Shown in pieces: positions 59,887 to 64,000 of a stretch of DNA of 64,000 bases. Source of the stretch: Aricia agestis (lineage: Eukaryota; Arthropoda; Insecta; Lepidoptera; Lycaenidae). The notes beneath the pieces are model-generated. The model searched no databases. It was not told the DNA's origin and saw only the letters and a list, made by a program, of their open reading frames with translations. Every line of letters begins with the position of its first letter. Within the stretch, counting starts at the first letter, position 1. Position numbers and translations under genes: made by a program. The stretch spans positions 19,188,001 through 19,252,000 of the forward strand of contig NC_056428.1 of NCBI RefSeq assembly GCF_905147365.1, in the 5' to 3' direction.

Positions 59887-60253
59887 TAATAAAACTATTG
59901 CCATGGAAATATGTGTACCTGTTATCACTATATTATTATAGTGCAGGAATACCGAGTTTTATTATTGTGATGTCCACCGAGAATCTACAGTGCAAGCAAT
60001 ATCTCAATTCTCCAATGTTATTTTGTTGAACTGTGCTAGTTGTTTGAGTGTATGAGTGTTGTTTGAGTCTAAACCGCCCCACGCCTATTGAGGTATTTGC
60101 CTGATGCGAATTTTTAAATGTTATGCCAACTGCAAAGGTTACTTTTGTTGTCTAGTGATGTCGAGGCAAAAACTTTTTATGTCAAAAGTATGAAATTCTG
60201 TGCACTGTCTTGATATGTCTATAATTGTGGTCTTGCCATTTTGATTATCAAGC

Positions 60254-60525
60254 ACGGGCGTATATATAGCTTTCATAAGGGGGGCTTCCCTAATGTAAAA
60301 AAGCGGCCAAGTGCGAGTTGGAATCGCCCATGAAGGGGAACCCAGCAGCAAATAGGCAACGTGTTTAGGAAATCAAAAATATTTTTTTATATTTACATGT
60401 ACCGCACCGATTTTAATCGGCGAGGTACATATTATATTATTATCGAAATTGGACAAGTAAAATGGATAGTAATGGGGGGGGGGGGGGTCCGGACCCCCAG
60501 GACACCCCCTTATATACGCCCATGA
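60254..60525. mobile_element. hAT-type element, 272 bp, with a 14-G run
   Basis: The ends ACGGGCGTATATA and TATATACGCCCATGA are inverted, flanked by the exact 8-bp repeat TATCAAGC (60246-60253, 60526-60533). It contains a scrap of the GGGTTCCGTACCC repeat (about 60302-60340) and G14 at 60474-60487. Confidence 0.82.
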
Positions 60526-60831
60526 TATCAAGCTATCACATATTGCGCCCCATTGCTAACTGCATACTACAAAACAGTCTTTTATTCATGCGAAACTGCA
60601 TTGCACAAAGCTTCGATGAAAACTTAAGACAGATTAAGTTTAATAACTTTATCAAAATAGGTCTTAACGTGCCAAACCTTAGCAATTAATCGCTCCATCG
60701 TACCATAAAAACACAAAGACAAATGAATGGAATAAATCGTATGGAATTCTCACAATCTATTAGCAAACATGCGGAAGATATCAAGTGACATTTCATACTA
60801 ATTGTTCACTATCACAGTGGACAGTCCAGTC

Positions 60832-61032
60832 CAGCCATTCTCAAAGTGTGCTCGGGGCCCAAGGCCTCCGGGGCAAAGGCCTTCTAGGGGCGCCGCCAGT
60901 GATACATAAATTGTTTTTAGAAATGTCATAAGACATGCGGCATGGAGACAATTTATTATATTTTTGGGGTCCGGCAAAATGTCGCTTCTTAAAAGGGTTC
61001 CGCCATCAGAAAAGTTTGAGAACCACAGCCTG
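60832..61032. mobile_element. hAT-type MITE, 201 bp
   Basis: The ends CAGCCATTCTCAAAGT and AGTTTGAGAACCACAGCCTG are imperfect inverted repeats of the CAG...TTCTCAAA hAT type. The flanks GTCCAGTC (60824-60831) and GTCTAGTC (61033-61040) match at 7 of 8 positions. Confidence 0.72.
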
Positions 61033-61325
61033 GTCTAGTCTAAATTTAAAGGACACTGGTTGATTAATAGTTGGGATAGTTGTAAGAATATAGGTTAGGC
61101 CAAGCGTTATTTATCGTATGCGTATTTTCTTATAATTTATTGTCTTAAAGTTCAACGCGTGCGACATTGGGGAAAGTTCACAGTTATTTTTCCTCTGGCA
61201 TGATTTTTATCCTAGGTAAGTATACAAGGGTTATTCTCGTAAAGCACCTAAATGTAAAATAATTCTGATAAGGTCTAGTCAAATAACATGTCTTTGAAAT
61301 GTTCTGAAGTGTTCATAAGTTTGTA

Positions 61326-61478
61326 CTATCAGAGAACTTGATTCCTATGCAAATCGGGGGAAGTAGTTTGGTTGCGTTACGTCAAACCCAGCTGACAGAT
61401 CACAATTAACATTGAATTGACATATTCGACCAAATAACGTTGGTCTGTCAATTGCATAGGAATCAACTTCCTCGATGG
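61326..61478. mobile_element. TA-flanked MITE (GAAGTTGATTC family), copy 4
   Basis: CTATCAGAGAACTTGATTCC and GGAATCAACTTCCTCGATGG with TA on both sides. At 153 bp it is the best intact reference for this family with 16773-16929. Confidence 0.82.
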
Positions 61479-61960
61479 TACTAATGCACATTTTGTACAC
61501 CATTCATGGCGTTAGTTCCTTGCTTGTCAAACAGGTAGGCAACGTCTTAAAAAAACTAAAGATTCAAAAACTCGTTTACCAAGTATAGCTTGTCTAGATA
61601 CCTTGGTATGCAACCACACCTAAGGGATTTTGTGGGACCTTAGAACAATAAAGACATAATTGGCGAAGGATATAGGGCATTTATAGCGGCAACATACACA
61701 GTTCCAGCGCGAATTTCTTACAGTTTCGCGCAAGATCTAGTCTAGCATAACTAGGATCGCTTTATCTGTGATCTTACACGCCATTTTGCATTTTCCTCCT
61801 CATTATCTTGCCTCTGTTAATCATAATCGTAAACAGCAATAAAGGATAACGCTTCCGTATGCATACAGACGTAAAGGTAGTTTACAGAGAACTGTGAGCT
61901 TTTGTTTAATTAAATGCATAAACCTACAGTATATATTATGTCTATGATTAAATGTATTTA

Positions 61961-62173
61961 TAGTGCGTCAAGAAAGTCATGACAGGCGGGAAAATTTTCT
62001 AAACGTAATCACGCTTAAAAGGTGTATTTTTTCTTTGTATTTTTACAGAGAACGCTTATATTACATTTTAAATATTGTCACCTTGCACATTTTTATCTCG
62101 AATTAATAAAGTTCTCTTATTTTTTAGTTCATTTAAAAAATTTCCCGCCTGTCATGACTTTCTTGACAGACTA
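61961..62173. mobile_element. TA-flanked inverted-repeat element, 213 bp
   Basis: TAGTGCGTCAAGAAAGTCAT and ATGACTTTCTTGACAGACTA are inverted, with the shared GACAGGCGGGAAA just inside, and TA flanks both sides. Tc1/mariner-like by target. Confidence 0.82.
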
Positions 62174-62648
62174 TATAACATACCTAATTGTATAAATGTA
62201 ATATCGACTGGTGGTGGAAATAAAAGCGGCACCGTCCAGAAATATAAAAGATACAACAAGTAAATATAGGCAATTTATAGATTATACCTACCTACTACAG
62301 AAAATCATAGTATTTCCTAAGAAAATTCCAATAATAGGAATGATTGGCTAGTTCGTCTATCAACATAGAATCAGTCGGTACTGGCTAAGTTCTGTGTCAA
62401 ATATTTCAGTTCTGGGCTGGTACCGAACCGACTTCAAACGAATGAAAATTGAGAAAAGAATTTGTTGAGGTGTCGAATTTCGAAAAAGCTGCTAATGAGA
62501 AATTAGAATTATTTCATACTTTTTAGATACTAATATTTTTAAGAATATGGTTTTCACCTTGGAAGTCAGTTTAAATTTTTTGTTAAAAAATAATAGTCAG
62601 GCGCCCTGGGCGGTCGCCTAGTGTCGCCCCCCCTAAAGCCGCTACTGT

Positions 62649-63665
62649 CATGGGCGTACCCAGGATTTTGGCTAGGCGGAGCAGCATACCCTGTTTCGAG
62701 AAGATGGTCGGTCTGCTACCTATATTGAAACAAGAAATCATGACTATAAAATGTGACTGAAAAGATATTTTGTTTCCAACACTTCATTTTGCGCAGAGTT
62801 GGTAACTCGTTTTTAATCGACTTTCAAAATATATAGACTATAGGGTATAATCCGAATTTGGTACCATGTTCATAAAAGTGGTAACTTGATGATGGGTTCC
62901 ATAAGTAATCGAGGGAATTCCTCGCTATTTATACTAAAACCACAATTTACCTGGATGACATTGTGATTTCGATTCGGCTGAAGTATTTCAATTTAATAAG
63001 AAACATTATTATGGTGCTTTTGGATATATATATGAAGTATTCTAAGTAAATGTCACCAAAAAGATAGATTTTGCACCAAGATAATTATACCATGGTTCGA
63101 AGGTGGTGAACAGATCCCCGGATATTACATGTTTGGGGGTTTGGACGTTGTTTCAAGAATTTAAGGCATATGCTTATTGTACATAGGATTAATCATCATC
63201 ATCGTCACTACCCTAATACCTTGCAAAGTCACATTACGACTCTATTATTAGTATTATTAGTGTTTTTCATAGTTTTATACATCGAGACAGATGTCTTTGA
63301 TCATCATTCCGCTGTTTGTGGACCGATATCGAAAATTCTTTTGTTGTTGTATAGGGTATAATCTGAATTTGGAACAAGGTGATGATCTCATGATGGAATC
63401 TATGAGCAATCGAGGGAAATATGTCAAGGAGTCTGGTACCGACTTCAAAAGAATGAAAATTGGGTGCAGAAGTAGTTGGGGTTTAGTGGAATTTTTAAAA
63501 AGGCACTAATGAAGAATAAGAATTAAAGAATATCATTTTTATCTTGGAAGTCGGGTTCAATTTTTTGTTAAAAAATAATTATTTCCCGCTTGCCAGGAAA
63601 ATTGACGCTTGTTTTATCTTCTAGGGTAGACGCTCCCTCCCTGCCCCTACCTGGGTACGCCCATG
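62649..63665. mobile_element. hAT element, 1017 bp, non-autonomous
   Basis: The perfect 16-bp inverted termini CATGGGCGTACCCAGG are flanked by the exact 8-bp repeat GCTACTGT (62641-62648, 63666-63673). The interior holds diverged copies of Helitron-related sequence (GGGTATAATCYGAATTTGG at 62835 and 63353; AATCGAGGGAA at 62907 and 63408). Open frames at 63170-63509 are repeat sequence. Confidence 0.87.
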
Positions 63666-64000
63666 GCTACTGTGCCCATCCATCTACTGGGTGTGGTTAA
63701 TCAATACATCATCCAGTCCAGCCCAATCAATACATATCAGATCTAAATATAGGCATCAAATGTTACCATTTTTAAATATATAAAGTATGCATTTATAATT
63801 TTCCCCGCTATTCCCTACAAGGACCAAGGGCAACACCGGATATTGGGTTTTTTTACAGGAAGTTGCAATAGGTGCCAATTTACAAATAATATAACCCAGT
63901 CATGTTCAAACTTTACGCAGGAAACATATTTTTTATTTCCGAAAGGTAAAAATAGTTTTAAAAAGCGTGTTACAAACGATTTAAATAATTTATTTTGTAA

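Noticed and set aside
60474..60487. G-quadruplex regulatory element
   Set aside because: A single 14-G run inside a hAT-type element in a gene-free region; no evidence of function.

Overview
This is an animal nuclear window, very probably from a moth or butterfly (Lepidoptera). It is AT-rich and split by introns, and it is packed with Helitrons (5'-TC, 3' hairpin, CTAG end, inserted between A and T), tRNA-headed SINEs, non-LTR retrotransposon remnants and many small inverted-repeat DNA transposons. I see no bacterial, phage or CRISPR features.

Two protein genes are secure. A Wdr47 (nemitin) 5' part lies on the minus strand: three coding exons between 31685 and 28718 carry the LisH and CTLH domains and the start of the linker. 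The WD40 propeller exons are not visible here and would lie beyond position 1. A complete Dnajc11 gene lies on the plus strand, 39061-51736, in 13 coding exons whose phases all agree; it encodes 571 residues. The two genes are divergent, about 7.4 kb apart. A third, less certain unit is three phase-compatible minus-strand exons at 11317-10036 (291 codons). They encode an unrecognised polypeptide with a hydrophobic segment and a Ser/Pro-rich tail. These could be a separate gene or linker exons of Wdr47.

Layout: 1-10 kb is intergenic or intronic transposon territory. 10-11.3 kb holds the unidentified exons. 11.6-28.7 kb is a dense nest of Helitrons, Harbinger-like elements, retrotransposon fragments and MITEs, probably inside a very long Wdr47 intron. 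28.7-31.7 kb is Wdr47. 32-39 kb is the intergenic region, with a 1.6-kb hAT element. 39-51.7 kb is Dnajc11, whose introns are largely transposon sequence. 51.7-64 kb is its 3' flank or UTR, with more MITEs.

The strongest observations concern transposons. Twelve elements are flanked by TTA/TAA (PIF/Harbinger style), one of them holding transposase remnants. Seven have near-perfect or perfect 8-bp duplications (hAT style). About fifteen Helitrons fall into several families. Some nested insertions can be checked against an unoccupied paralogous copy within the same window. I did not find a convincing new biological system.
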